Shown here in pieces: positions 25,252 through 34,851 of a stretch of DNA of 64,000 nucleotides (position 1 is its first letter; the number at the start of each line of letters is the position of its first letter). Source of the DNA: Aequoribacter sp049615385 (GTDB lineage: Bacteria; Pseudomonadota; Gammaproteobacteria; Pseudomonadales; Halieaceae); assembly GCF_049615385.1 (NCBI RefSeq), contig NZ_JBMZFL010000002.1. One strand, given 5' to 3'. A program made the translations under genes and the position numbers. The notes under the pieces were generated by a model that was given only the letters and a program-made list of their open reading frames with translations, made no database searches and was not told the origin of the DNA.

Positions 25252-26032
25252 CGCTCAAAGCTACCCATTGTTCTAAGCTAATTGTTTCAGCGCGTGCGGC
25301 TGGATCTATGCCAAAGTGCTCGAGCTGTGCGTCGGATACCACGCCTTTCAAGTTGTTTCTGAGTGTTTTGCGGCGCTGTGCAAAGGCCTGCTTAACCAAG
25401 GCCTGCAAGCGCCCGAGTTGCTTTAAATCTACCTTGCTCGAGTCTTTCGGAGTCAGTTTTACCACAGCCGATTGCACTTTTGGAGCGGGATCGAAGGCTT
25501 CGGGTGGGACATCGATAATGCGCTCAACGCGGCACAAGTATTGTGCTGCGATACCCAGGCGCCCCCAAGCCTTGCTGTGCGGCTGTGCTGTCAGGCGGTC
25601 GACTACCTCCGATTGCAACATAAAGTGCATGTCGGCAATGATATCGGTGTACTCGAATAGTTTCAGTATCAATGGTGTGGAGATGTTGTAGGGAAGGTTG
25701 CCCACGACACGCAAGGGTCTGCCTTGGTGCAACTCGCGGTAGTCCGTCTTCAGTGCGTCTTGATTGTGTAAGTGAAACCCTTTGTGAATCGAAAAGCTCG
25801 CCAGCAGCAAGGTTAATAAATCGCGATCGAGTTCGATGGCATCCAAGCGCTGACAATAAGGCACGAGTTCCGCCGTTAAAGCTCCCTGACCTGGTCCAAT
25901 CTCGACAATATGGTCGTCTTGCGCTGGCGCAATAGCAGATACGATCGACGTGATCACATGCGTGTCGTGCAAGAAATTTTGCCCAAAGCGTTTGCGCGCC
26001 TTGTGTTTGTAGAGACCTGAGCTTTGATTCAT
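25232..26032 (-). CDS. rsmA: 16S rRNA (adenine1518/1519-N6)-dimethyltransferase
   Basis: A 266-residue SAM-dependent enzyme (KsgA) that dimethylates two adjacent adenines in helix 45 of 16S rRNA during 30S maturation; its loss gives kasugamycin resistance. Visible features are KRFGQNFLHD, the SAM loop EIGPGQGALT and the catalytic NLPYNIS motif. It overlaps pdxA by 4 bases and apaG by 20. Confidence 0.96.
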   Translation of the reverse strand: MNQSSGLYKHKARKRFGQNFLHDTHVITSIVSAIAPAQDDHIVEIGPGQGALTAELVPYCQRLDAIELDRDLLTLLLASFSIHKGFHLHNQDALKTDYRELHQGRPLRVVGNLPYNISTPLILKLFEYTDIIADMHFMLQSEVVDRLTAQPHSKAWGRLGIAAQYLCRVERIIDVPPEAFDPAPKVQSAVVKLTPKDSSKVDLKQLGRLQALVKQAFAQRRKTLRNNLKGVVSDAQLEHFGIDPAARAETISLEQWVALSDGIEQF

Positions 26033-26997
26033 GATTTTAAATTCGCCAATGTCGCGGCCAGTTCGAAAGCCGCAGAAAAACTGCCGGTTTTGGCGCGTCC
26101 AGTACCGGCCAAATCTAGAGCTGTGCCGTGATCAACCGAGGTCCGAACAAACGGTAAGCCCAGGGTGACATTGACGGCCTCGCCAAAGCCCGCGTATTTG
26201 AGAACGGGTAAGCCTTGGTCATGATATTGTGCAATGACCGCATCCACTTGATCCAGAATCAAAGGTTGAAATGCGGTATCTGCTGGGAGCGGGCCCAGCA
26301 GGTCGAAACCTTGGCTCTTGAGCTGCTCTAGGCAGGGCGCAATGATCTCAATTTCTTCACGTCCAAGGTGCCCGCCTTCGCCGGCATGAGGGTTTAAACC
26401 CAGCACTGCAAGCCGCGGATTGGCGATGCCAAAGTGTTGCTGCAAATCACGTTGCGTAATATTAAGCGTTTCCGTGATCGCCTGACTGGTGATCGCCTTG
26501 GGTACCGCACTGAGTGGCAGATGGGTGGTGACCAATGCGACACGTAAAGAACCGGCGACCAGCATCATGACGACTTTTGGCACCCCCGCCATTTCGGCGA
26601 AGAATTCGGTGTGGCCACTAAAAGACACGCCGGCGTCATTGATAACGGATTTTTGAACAGGTGCTGTGATGATGGCATCGAACTCGCCTCGCAGCGCCCC
26701 ATGGGCCGCACGTGCGAGGCTTTGCAGCACCGAGGCTGCATTGGCGGTATTTAAGGTGCCGGGAATAACCGACGCTTCGGTTGGGCAGTCGATAACTTCG
26801 ATACTGGCGGTGTCGTAAGGGCAGTCGCCGTAGTCAACCAGGTTCATGGCTAAGCCCAACTGTTGGGCTCTGGCCTTGAGTGTTGTCGCACAACCAATAA
26901 CGATACGGCGGTGTGCGCTTGGGTTTTGCAGCGCAGAGGCGACAATATCTGGGCCGATACCCGCCGGCTCGCCCAGTGTAATCGCTAGAGTAGCCAC
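26029..26997 (-). CDS. pdxA: 4-hydroxythreonine-4-phosphate dehydrogenase
   Basis: A 322-residue enzyme of the DXP-dependent pyridoxal 5'-phosphate pathway, acting before PdxJ. The N-terminus has ITLGEPAGIGPDIV. Metal-binding histidines lie in SGHTEFFAE, AVIAQYHDQGLP and in the VRTSVDHGTALDLAG segment. It starts at GTG, two bases after the surA stop, and overlaps rsmA by 4. Confidence 0.95.
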   Translation of the reverse strand: MATLAITLGEPAGIGPDIVASALQNPSAHRRIVIGCATTLKARAQQLGLAMNLVDYGDCPYDTASIEVIDCPTEASVIPGTLNTANAASVLQSLARAAHGALRGEFDAIITAPVQKSVINDAGVSFSGHTEFFAEMAGVPKVVMMLVAGSLRVALVTTHLPLSAVPKAITSQAITETLNITQRDLQQHFGIANPRLAVLGLNPHAGEGGHLGREEIEIIAPCLEQLKSQGFDLLGPLPADTAFQPLILDQVDAVIAQYHDQGLPVLKYAGFGEAVNVTLGLPFVRTSVDHGTALDLAGTGRAKTGSFSAAFELAATLANLKS

Positions 26998-26999
26998 GA

Positions 27000-28265
27000 T
27001 TATTTGATGTCGACAAAGGCTTCGTCGCGGATCTGTTGTAGCCAGGCTTCTAGTTCTTCCTGATACTTTTGGTTGTGCAGGAAGTCTTGCGCGCGGTTGC
27101 GATTTACGAGTTCAGTCACGTCTTGGTCGCGACGATCCATTACCTGCAGGATATGCCAGCCAAACTGCGACTGGAAGGGCTCGGTAATGGCGTTAAGCTC
27201 AGCGTTTGACATTTGTTCTTCAAACACAGGTACCATCTGGCCGGGGCTCGCCCACCCTAGCTCACCACCTTCTTGGGCAGAGCCAATATCCTCTGAATAT
27301 TCTCGAGCAAGATCGGCAAAGTCCTCTCCATTTAGCGCGCGTTGTCGCAATTCGGCGGCTAATTCCTGAGCTTGCTCGTTGGTCAAAATTTCGCTTGGCT
27401 TGATCAGAATGTGGCGGACTGAGGTTTGCGGAATAATTTGAGTGCCACCACGTTTCTCCAGTAAATAAATAAAGTGGAACGAGCGGCCGTTTTCAATGGG
27501 TCCTGCAAACGATCCTTGTTCCATGGTTGGCGCGATGGGTGCAAACAGTGAGGGCAAGTCAGATTCCGGGCGAATGCCTAAATCACCGCCCTTGAATTGG
27601 TAAGGGTCTATCGAAGCGCCGATCACCTCGTTAAATTCTTCGCCGTCTTTAATTCGCTCGGCTAAGCTCTCAACGTAGGTGCGCGCCGCATCCAGATCTA
27701 TATCGTCGCTGACATCGAGGCGCGCATGAATCAAGCGATAGGCCGGTTGAATGAGTTGCTGGCCTTCTTCCGTGTCAAGAAAAGCCTCGATTTCGGCTGT
27801 GGTAATATCAATTCGCTGGTTAACATTACCACCCTGAACGCGCTGAATGATCATTTCGCGCTCGATGTTGGCCAGTAACTCGCCATAGGAACCGCCAGAT
27901 TGTTCTAGTTGATCAACGAACTGCTGGGGCGTTAAACCATTTTGGCTGGCTAAACGTCCTACCGCCGCTGCTAATTGCTGGTCTTCGATTCGAATGCCAT
28001 AGCGAACGCCTTTCTGCAGTTGGATGCTCTCCAGAATTAAGCGGTCCAGCGTTTCGCGGACCAGTGCATCCTCCGCTGGTGCTTCTAAACCGCGCGAGGT
28101 GATATTGTTTTTTACAACGACTAAGCGCTCTTGCAATTCGCTTTCCATGATGACGTCGTCGTCAACTACGGCAATGACTTTGTCTAGGATCTCAACAGCA
28201 GCTTGGGCGCCACTGATTGCGCAGCCTAATGCCAAACCTGCCGCTAATTTAACGAGTTGCTTCAT
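27000..28265 (-). CDS. surA: Periplasmic chaperone and peptidyl-prolyl isomerase SurA
   Basis: A 421-residue exported chaperone for outer-membrane proteins, including LptD. The signal peptide spans about residues 1-22 (ending SGAQA). The SurA N-terminal domain begins with VEILDKVIAVVDDDVIMESEL. Two parvulin-type domains follow at about 170-270 and 280-380 (the second opening with QTSVRHILIKPSE), then a C-terminal helix. It overlaps the end of lptD by 17 bases, coupling chaperone to client. Confidence 0.95.
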   Translation of the reverse strand: MKQLVKLAAGLALGCAISGAQAAVEILDKVIAVVDDDVIMESELQERLVVVKNNITSRGLEAPAEDALVRETLDRLILESIQLQKGVRYGIRIEDQQLAAAVGRLASQNGLTPQQFVDQLEQSGGSYGELLANIEREMIIQRVQGGNVNQRIDITTAEIEAFLDTEEGQQLIQPAYRLIHARLDVSDDIDLDAARTYVESLAERIKDGEEFNEVIGASIDPYQFKGGDLGIRPESDLPSLFAPIAPTMEQGSFAGPIENGRSFHFIYLLEKRGGTQIIPQTSVRHILIKPSEILTNEQAQELAAELRQRALNGEDFADLAREYSEDIGSAQEGGELGWASPGQMVPVFEEQMSNAELNAITEPFQSQFGWHILQVMDRRDQDVTELVNRNRAQDFLHNQKYQEELEAWLQQIRDEAFVDIK

Positions 28266-30747
28266 GAAAACCTCTAATCAGTTGGTTGAGTGTCGAATCG
28301 ATGGCTTGGCCAAAACCGCCTAAACCTTTTAATACGACCTCGATTTGTACTTGTTGTTCCTCGCGCCAGTCTAACTCAGTTTGGTAATAAAGACCGTCAG
28401 ATACGTCTTGGTACTGGCTGTGTACGAGCCGCACGCGCCAACAACAGCTGTCATACTCTAAACCAAGTAGCGTTTCGAGATTGGCATTGTGCCGTGTGTC
28501 GACATTGCCCGCAAATAAAACTCGCCATTCTGGGCTTAAACGATAAGCACCAGATACGTGCCACTGCTCGCGTGGAGTCATAAGAGTGTCGACTTTTGAG
28601 TAGCCCAAAGACAACAGCGTGCCGGTGTGGGGTTGCCAGCTGACTTCGGCAAACTGGTTCAGTGCTGTCCCAGACTGGGCGTCGGTAATAATGTCGAGCG
28701 ATGCGCTGAAGCCTGAGTCCCATTGAGCTTCAGCGTTAATGCCCAGTAGCTCGTCGTACTGGTACATCGCGTGCGTCCTCAACAGGGGTGTCGCGGGGGT
28801 GTCGATGAAGGACAAATAGGCTAGTCTTGCATCTAACACCAAGCCGTCGGTAACATGATTTACCTCGATCGCTGCCGTTACTCTATTTTCTTCGAGTAGG
28901 CGATCGTGGCCAACGGTTAAGCTGGGCTTAAACCAAGCGTTACTGTGTGCTGAACGTATTCGGGTATCGAACAGGGGGGTACTTAATGAGTCATCGCCGG
29001 TGTTGCTGAGGTAATAAATTCGCGGACTAATCGTTGTCAGCGCGCTCGATGTGCGCCGATCGAAGTAAAGTCCCGCGTCTAGGATAAAACGATCAGCACT
29101 GGCCGTTGGTTTGTCGTCAATGCCGGGAAGCAAGTTGTCTAATGCGTAGCTCAAATCTTGAAAAGTGGCCTGGGCTTTGGCGTAGGCGCTTGCGCCCTGC
29201 CAGTTAAGCGCCAGGCCTGCATTGGTATAGGTTCGCTCGCCCTGTATGGCTTGGTCGTTGCTGTGGTTGAAGTCAGTCCACTGCACGGTCAGCACAGGTT
29301 CAATGACTCGATTTTGACTGCGGTAGCTGACCTCAAGTTGAGGAAGGCTTGCGTAGCTATCCTTTAAATCAAGCGCAGTTGATTGCAGTTTCCTGGCGCT
29401 TATCTGGGCATCGAGATATTGCGCTTGATAGCGCAGATAACCTTCTTGGCTTAATTGGTCTTGGTAGCGACTATTTACGCGACCGCTGTCGAGATCGCGC
29501 AAGTAGTTGGGGTCACTGATGCGCGCGATCTGAATTTTAGATGACCAGTTATGGTTGTACTCGGCCTCTTGCGTTAGATTGATATGCCAGCGGTTCTGGC
29601 CTACCGAGCCTCCGGCAAAGCCTAGGTCATCGCTGTCGATATAGCCCACTTCAATTTCGAGCTGCCCAGTTGATTTGCCGAGATAGCGTCCGGCAAGGGT
29701 TTGGTGGAACCCGCGCTCTTGCATCAGCATTGGGGTGTAGAGCACATCATAATTTGGCGCTAAGTTTGCGTACACGGGTACGGCAATGGTCGCTCCGTTT
29801 TCTGAATCGTTGCTGATGCTGGGCCATAAAACCCCAGATTTGCGCTTGTCACCCAGTGGAAAGCTCATGTTGGGCAGGGCGAGTACGGTCGTGTCTTTGA
29901 CTTTAAGTTTGGCGCCTTCTGCTCTACCAATGCCGGCTTCAGCGTCCAGTTCAAGCTGGTCGGCATGAAGCTCCCAACTGGGGTCGTCAGGTGCGCAATA
30001 GCTCACGGCGCTATTGGTCAGTACCAAGCTTTGCGTGCCTGTTTGCTCTAGCTGCTCGGCTCTGCCGTGTAAAAAGTCGTCGTGAAGGACGAACTCGGCT
30101 CGGCTCAATTTTGCAGTTTGATTAGCTCTCGAAATGACGGCAGCTTGGCTTTGCAGCAACACGCCCGGTTCACGAATTACAACGTGTCCTTCAAGTTGTA
30201 GCGATTCGCTGTCCTTGGTGATGGTGACTTTATCAGCTTGGATACGTCGGGCGCCTTGAGTGAGGAGGACATCACCTGACAGCACCGAGCCCGTGGGGCT
30301 TGTCTCTGAATTGTCGGCGCTTGCGTTAATGTTATCGCTAGAGGCTCCGCTTGTGTCGAAATCGGGCTCAAGGTAGCGGCCGTTGCAACGAACGCAGTCT
30401 TCGTCTCGTTGGTCAGCCGGTACTCTGGCAAGTGGCTGCCAATCTAAGTGCGCCGTGTCGGGTATAAGTTTGGATTCAGGCTTTCCCACGGTCGAGCTAG
30501 GCTGCTGGTTTTTCGTGCGGTTTGGCTTTGCGCTGACGGTACGCTGTGTCAGAGCAGCACTTGGCGCTGCATCACAGTCCCAGCCAGTGTTATCACGATT
30601 CGCTTCGCAACGGTATAGCGTGGATGCAGAGGTTTTATCTGGGGGTGCATCGGCTTGACTGCCGCTAGCATACAACGCAAGCGCAGGCCCCAAGGCCAGC
30701 CAAAGTGGGTGAAGTTTGGTTTTGCGTTGAGGAGTTGCAAGCGCCAT
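28249..30747 (-). CDS. lptD: LPS-assembly protein LptD
   Basis: An 832-residue outer-membrane protein that, with LptE, inserts lipopolysaccharide into the outer leaflet. A signal peptide (MALATPQRK... to about residue 32) is followed by an N-terminal extension with paired cysteines (LYRCEANRDNTGWDCD and EDCVRCNGRYLEP), as in Pseudomonas-type LptD. Then come the OstA jelly-roll (VLLTQGARRIQADKVTI) and a 26-strand-type barrel. The CC pair in YDSCCWRVRL corresponds to the C-terminal cysteines that form LptD's structural disulfides. ATG 30747 is chosen because the signal peptide starts there; in-frame starts upstream are possible. First gene of its operon. Confidence 0.94.
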   Translation of the reverse strand: MALATPQRKTKLHPLWLALGPALALYASGSQADAPPDKTSASTLYRCEANRDNTGWDCDAAPSAALTQRTVSAKPNRTKNQQPSSTVGKPESKLIPDTAHLDWQPLARVPADQRDEDCVRCNGRYLEPDFDTSGASSDNINASADNSETSPTGSVLSGDVLLTQGARRIQADKVTITKDSESLQLEGHVVIREPGVLLQSQAAVISRANQTAKLSRAEFVLHDDFLHGRAEQLEQTGTQSLVLTNSAVSYCAPDDPSWELHADQLELDAEAGIGRAEGAKLKVKDTTVLALPNMSFPLGDKRKSGVLWPSISNDSENGATIAVPVYANLAPNYDVLYTPMLMQERGFHQTLAGRYLGKSTGQLEIEVGYIDSDDLGFAGGSVGQNRWHINLTQEAEYNHNWSSKIQIARISDPNYLRDLDSGRVNSRYQDQLSQEGYLRYQAQYLDAQISARKLQSTALDLKDSYASLPQLEVSYRSQNRVIEPVLTVQWTDFNHSNDQAIQGERTYTNAGLALNWQGASAYAKAQATFQDLSYALDNLLPGIDDKPTASADRFILDAGLYFDRRTSSALTTISPRIYYLSNTGDDSLSTPLFDTRIRSAHSNAWFKPSLTVGHDRLLEENRVTAAIEVNHVTDGLVLDARLAYLSFIDTPATPLLRTHAMYQYDELLGINAEAQWDSGFSASLDIITDAQSGTALNQFAEVSWQPHTGTLLSLGYSKVDTLMTPREQWHVSGAYRLSPEWRVLFAGNVDTRHNANLETLLGLEYDSCCWRVRLVHSQYQDVSDGLYYQTELDWREEQQVQIEVVLKGLGGFGQAIDSTLNQLIRGFHEATR

Positions 30748-30831
30748 GGTTACCAGTGGGTCTGTTAGTGCTAAAGTGCGCATGATAAAACATGCGGCTA
30801 GGCTTGTCCGACTTAAATTTTGTGAGAATCT

Positions 30832-31857
30832 GTGCAGACTCCAAATCCTGAAACACAACTGGCGTGGATCAAAACTCAGTTAGGGTTGAACGCAACCGAA
30901 GTGCATTTTGACGCGTTGGCTGGTGACGCGAGTTTGCGGCGTTACTATCGAGTTCGCGCGAACGGTCGATCTTGCATTTTTGCCGATGCGAGCGCCGAGC
31001 CAGGCGTGACCCAAACCTTTGTATATTGTGCCAAGGTTTTCTCGGATGCCGGTGCGAAAGTGCCTCATCTTATAGCGTGGGATGACGAACTGGGGTACTC
31101 GCTACAAGAAGACGTTGGAGATCGGCAGCTGCTGCCCTTGTTGACCGATCAGAGTGTTGATGCCTACTATTTAAGCGCCATGCAAATGTTGTCTCAGGTG
31201 GCACGAGCGACCACTCGAGCCATCGGGTTGCCGGCTTACAATGCCGAGCGTTTGCGAACGGAGTTGGATGTTTGTGAAGAGTGGTTTATCCGTGGTCTGT
31301 TGGGTATGGAACCCTCTGCTGAGTTTCAGAAGGCGCAAGGTGATTTGGATGAAAGACTGATCGGCTCTGCGCTTGCGCAGGCTCAGGTTTTAGTTCATCG
31401 CGATTTTCACTCGCGCAATTTGATGGTGACCGATAAGGAATTGGTGGCAATCGATTTTCAGGACGCTGTTATCGGCCCGGTGACTTACGACTTGGTGTCG
31501 CTATTAAAAGACTGCTATTGCACTTGGCCCAGGGCGCAGGTGAAAGCTTGGGTAGAGACCTTCTATGACAGGTTAGATGACGGTCTAAAGCCTGCGACTG
31601 GTGGTGAATTCTTGCGCGATTTTGACTTAATGGGCCTGCAGCGTCACATCAAAGTTTTGGGTGTGTTTGCACGCTTGTATTTGCGTGATGGTAAGCCCGG
31701 TTACTTGCCTGATTTGCCTCGAGTTATTGCTTACATAGAGGAGACGTTAATGCTGTACAGCGAATCAGAACCCAGCGTTGCCGCATTTCGGCCCCTATGG
31801 GCCGAGCAGATTCGCCCTGCCTTTAAGCATTGTGATTGGTACACAGCATGCGAGTAA
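30832..31857 (+). CDS. amgK: N-acetylmuramate/N-acetylglucosamine kinase
   Basis: A 341-residue aminoglycoside-phosphotransferase-fold kinase. It phosphorylates MurNAc at the anomeric position in the cell-wall recycling route that bypasses de novo UDP-MurNAc synthesis and underlies intrinsic fosfomycin tolerance in Pseudomonas. Visible features are GDASLRRYYRV (nucleotide loop), LVHRDFHSRNLMV (catalytic loop with HRD...N) and AIDFQDAVIGPVTYDL (DFG-like metal Asp). It starts at GTG. Its last 10 bases overlap murU. Divergent from lptD. Confidence 0.93.
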   Translation: MQTPNPETQLAWIKTQLGLNATEVHFDALAGDASLRRYYRVRANGRSCIFADASAEPGVTQTFVYCAKVFSDAGAKVPHLIAWDDELGYSLQEDVGDRQLLPLLTDQSVDAYYLSAMQMLSQVARATTRAIGLPAYNAERLRTELDVCEEWFIRGLLGMEPSAEFQKAQGDLDERLIGSALAQAQVLVHRDFHSRNLMVTDKELVAIDFQDAVIGPVTYDLVSLLKDCYCTWPRAQVKAWVETFYDRLDDGLKPATGGEFLRDFDLMGLQRHIKVLGVFARLYLRDGKPGYLPDLPRVIAYIEETLMLYSESEPSVAAFRPLWAEQIRPAFKHCDWYTACE

Positions 31858-32528
31858 TGTTGCTGGCCGCCGGTCGTGGCGAACGTATGGGTGCTCTGAC
31901 CAAGACCTGCCCAAAACCTCTGTTACCTGTAAACGGCTCGCCGCTGATTGTGCATCAATTGCGCAAGCTTCAGAACATGGGTTTTCGGGAAATTGTCATT
32001 AACACCTCGTATTTGGGTGAGCAAATTCAAGCAACCTGCGGTGATGGTAGCCAATTTGGATTGGATATAGCCTATTCGCATGAGCCTGAACGTTTGGAAA
32101 CAGCAGGCGGTATCGTCAATGCCTTGCCCTTGCTGGGTGATCAGCCTTTTTGGGTCGTCAATGCAGATGTGTGGTGCGACTACCAGCCCTTTCCTTGGGT
32201 GCGTCTGCCGCGTGGTGCAATGGCTTCGTTAATTATGGTGGATAACCCAGAACACAACCCTTCAGGCGATTTTGGGTTTAGGCCTAATGGCAGTCTGGCG
32301 CTCCGAGATGAGGTCCAAACCCAGGCATTTACCTACTCTGGCATGGGCGTGTATCACCCTGACTTGTTCAAAGGCTATGCGCCCGAGCTGCTTCCCTTGA
32401 GACCCTTGCTAGAGCAAGGGATCACCAATGGCGTAATTTTTGGCGAGCGTTTTCGGGGTTCTTGGCTGGATGTTGGAACCCCCGAGCGTTTGGACGAATT
32501 AGAGAAAAGGTTCGCTGCGGCCCGCTAA
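31848..32528 (+). CDS. murU: N-acetylmuramate alpha-1-phosphate uridylyltransferase
   Basis: A 226-residue nucleotidyltransferase making UDP-MurNAc from the AmgK product. The N-terminus MLLAAGRGERMGALTKTCPKPLLPV carries the family signature GxGxRx...PKP. Further blocks are ETAGGI and VNADVWCDY. ATG 31848 is preferred over TTG 31836. Translationally coupled to amgK. Confidence 0.93.
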   Translation: MRVMLLAAGRGERMGALTKTCPKPLLPVNGSPLIVHQLRKLQNMGFREIVINTSYLGEQIQATCGDGSQFGLDIAYSHEPERLETAGGIVNALPLLGDQPFWVVNADVWCDYQPFPWVRLPRGAMASLIMVDNPEHNPSGDFGFRPNGSLALRDEVQTQAFTYSGMGVYHPDLFKGYAPELLPLRPLLEQGITNGVIFGERFRGSWLDVGTPERLDELEKRFAAAR

Positions 32529-32567
32529 CGCGTTAAACTACACATTTTGCGAAACGAGACGCTTGCT

Positions 32568-33236
32568 GTGACCGATTATTTAATTGCCCCTTCGATTTTA
32601 TCGGCCGATTTTGCTCGCTTAGGCGAGGAAGTTGACGCTGTGTTAGCTGCCGGGGCCGATGTGGTGCATTTTGATGTAATGGATAATCATTACGTGCCGA
32701 ATTTAACCATCGGGCCAATGGTGTGTAAGGCCTTGCGCGACTACGGCGTTACTGCCCCAATCGATGTGCATTTGATGGTGTCACCAGTAGATGCCTTGAT
32801 CACGCAATTTGCCGACGCAGGTGCCAGCTACATTACGTTTCACCCCGACGCATCGACGCACGTCGATCGATCGCTGAGCGCAATCCGCGCGGCAGGCTGT
32901 AAAGCGGGGCTAGTCTTAAACCCTCATGTTAGCCCTGATTGCTTGAAGTACGTCATGGACAAGCTTGATATGGTGCTGCTGATGTCGGTGAACCCCGGGT
33001 TTGGCGGGCAAAAATTTATTCCCTCGACCCTAGAGAAATGTGCCGAAGTGCGTCGTTTGATCGATGAGTCCGGCTACGATATCCGCCTAGAGATTGACGG
33101 TGGCGTGACGGCGGACAATATCGCTGATATAGCTCGAGCAGGTGCCGACATGTTTGTGGCGGGCTCAGCTATTTTTAACAAACCGGATTATGCACAGGCC
33201 ATAGCCGCCATGCGTGCTCAGTTAGCGAGCGTGTAA
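32568..33236 (+). CDS. rpe: Ribulose-phosphate 3-epimerase
   Basis: A 222-residue TIM-barrel enzyme interconverting ribulose 5-phosphate and xylulose 5-phosphate. It has APSILSADFARLGEE, the metal and catalytic residues in VVHFDVMDNHYVPN and DVHLMV, MSVNPGFGGQKFIP, and LEIDGGVTADN. A GTG at 32568 matches family length; an upstream TTG adds 7 residues. The gene usually between rpe and trpE (gph) is missing; trpE follows after 5 bases. Confidence 0.95.
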   Translation: MTDYLIAPSILSADFARLGEEVDAVLAAGADVVHFDVMDNHYVPNLTIGPMVCKALRDYGVTAPIDVHLMVSPVDALITQFADAGASYITFHPDASTHVDRSLSAIRAAGCKAGLVLNPHVSPDCLKYVMDKLDMVLLMSVNPGFGGQKFIPSTLEKCAEVRRLIDESGYDIRLEIDGGVTADNIADIARAGADMFVAGSAIFNKPDYAQAIAAMRAQLASV

Positions 33237-33241
33237 GAGCC

Positions 33242-34744
33242 ATGTTAAGTCCGATCAGCAAGGTAGAATTCCAACAGCTCAAAGCCGAAGGCTTTAAGCG
33301 TGTCCCCGTAGCGGCGACCTTTTTAGCCGATATGGAAACACCCCTAACCGCTTACCTGAAGCTGGCTCGGGGTGCTTATTCTTACTTGTTTGAATCGGTA
33401 CAAGGTGGCGAAAAATGGGGTCGTTATTCCATTATCGGTCTACCGTGTTCGCATCGATTGGTGGCGCGCGGCCATGTTATGCAAGAAGTCCGCGGCAATG
33501 ACGTATTGCGCGAGTGGGAGTCCAGTGATCCGCTGGCAGAGGTCGATGCATTTCGCGAGCAATTTACCTCGGCGCCCATCGAAGGCTTGCCCGTGTTTCA
33601 CGGCGGGCTAGTTGGCTATTTTGCATACGATACAGTACGGTTCGTCGAGCAGCGCTTGGCCGATTCGGTGCCACATGATGACGTTCAAAACCCCGATATC
33701 CTCTTGATGGTATCCGAGGAAGTTCTGGTCTTTGACAACTTGGCGGGTACCTTAACGTTGATCGTGAACGTCGATGTGGATCAGGATCGCGCTTACGAAG
33801 CAGCCATTGCGCGTTTGGGCGCGCTTGAAGCAGCACTGCCTCAGCCGCTCGAAGCCTTGCCAGCGATTCGCTTAGAGCCTGAAAATGCCGAAGCCATTGA
33901 GCAGGGCGCCGAATTTAGCTTTAGTCAAGATCGCTTTGAGTCTGCGGTTGAGCGAGTTAAAGATTATGTATTGGCGGGCGATGTGATGCAGGTTGTGCCC
34001 TCACAACGCATGAGTCTGCCGTTTTCTGAGCCGCCGATTAATTTGTATCGTGCGCTGCGCAACCTAAACCCTTCGCCTTACATGTACTATTTAGATTTGG
34101 GCGATTTTTATATCGTGGGTTCATCACCTGAGATTTTGGCGCGGGTGCAGGACCAAGAGGTGACGGTAAAACCGATGGCGGGAACCCGTCGCCGCGGCCG
34201 CACCGAAGCCGAAGACTTGGCGATGGAGCAAGAGCTTAAAAACGACCCCAAAGAAATAGCCGAGCATTTAATGTTGATTGACTTAGGTCGCAACGATGTG
34301 GGGCGCATTGCTGAAACGGGCTCGGTGGTATTGCAAGACAACATGATTATCGAGCGTTACAGCCATGTGATGCACATTATTTCTAGCGTCACAGGACGAT
34401 TAAAGTCAGGCTTGAGCCCTATGGATGTGTTGCGCTCGACTCTGCCAGCCGGCACGTTATCGGGTGCGCCTAAGGTACGCGCGATGGAAATTATCGACGA
34501 ACTCGAGCCCGTTAAGCGCGGCGTGTACGGCGGTGCAGTGGGCTACATCTCGTGGTCGGGCGATATGGATACCGCCATTGCTATTCGTACGGCGGTCATT
34601 AAGAACCAAACGCTGTATATTCAAGCGGGTGCGGGTATCGTTGCCGATTCGGTGCCGGAGCTCGAGTGGAAAGAGACTCTGAACAAGGCGCGCGCGATGT
34701 TGCGTGCGGCGGCGATGGTTAAGTCGAGTGAGCTTTTGCCCTAA
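33242..34744 (+). CDS. trpE: Anthranilate synthase component I
   Basis: A 500-residue chorismate-binding subunit that makes anthranilate with ammonia from TrpG. The N-terminal domain contains the feedback-site motif LLESxx-type region (SYLFESVQGGEKWGRYS). The C-terminal catalytic domain has VVPSQRMSLPF, GSSPEILARV, KPMAGTRRRG, DLGRNDVGRI and SGAPKVRAMEIIDELEP. No leader peptide with tandem Trp codons precedes it. Confidence 0.97.
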   Translation: MLSPISKVEFQQLKAEGFKRVPVAATFLADMETPLTAYLKLARGAYSYLFESVQGGEKWGRYSIIGLPCSHRLVARGHVMQEVRGNDVLREWESSDPLAEVDAFREQFTSAPIEGLPVFHGGLVGYFAYDTVRFVEQRLADSVPHDDVQNPDILLMVSEEVLVFDNLAGTLTLIVNVDVDQDRAYEAAIARLGALEAALPQPLEALPAIRLEPENAEAIEQGAEFSFSQDRFESAVERVKDYVLAGDVMQVVPSQRMSLPFSEPPINLYRALRNLNPSPYMYYLDLGDFYIVGSSPEILARVQDQEVTVKPMAGTRRRGRTEAEDLAMEQELKNDPKEIAEHLMLIDLGRNDVGRIAETGSVVLQDNMIIERYSHVMHIISSVTGRLKSGLSPMDVLRSTLPAGTLSGAPKVRAMEIIDELEPVKRGVYGGAVGYISWSGDMDTAIAIRTAVIKNQTLYIQAGAGIVADSVPELEWKETLNKARAMLRAAAMVKSSELLP

Positions 34745-34784
34745 ACCCCGTGTAAGCAAACGTGCTATCATTACGCAGCTTTAG

Positions 34785-34805
34785 CGCGTCGGCACGCGAG
34801 TTTTT
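34785..34805 (+). terminator. Weak hairpin with T-run between trpE and trpG
   Basis: A 5-bp GC-rich stem (CGCGT / ACGCG, 4-base loop) is followed two bases later by five T residues in the 107-base gap between trpE and trpG. It could partly terminate trpE transcripts and set the ratio of the two subunits. The stem is short, so this is tentative. Confidence 0.4.
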
Positions 34806-34851
34806 AGTCGTCCCGTGCTATTTAAAAACCCTCGTTTAAGGATCGGCGCCG

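Noticed and set aside
33200..33245. Trp leader peptide or attenuator before trpE
   Set aside because: Only 5 bases separate rpe and trpE; no ORF with tandem Trp codons exists there.
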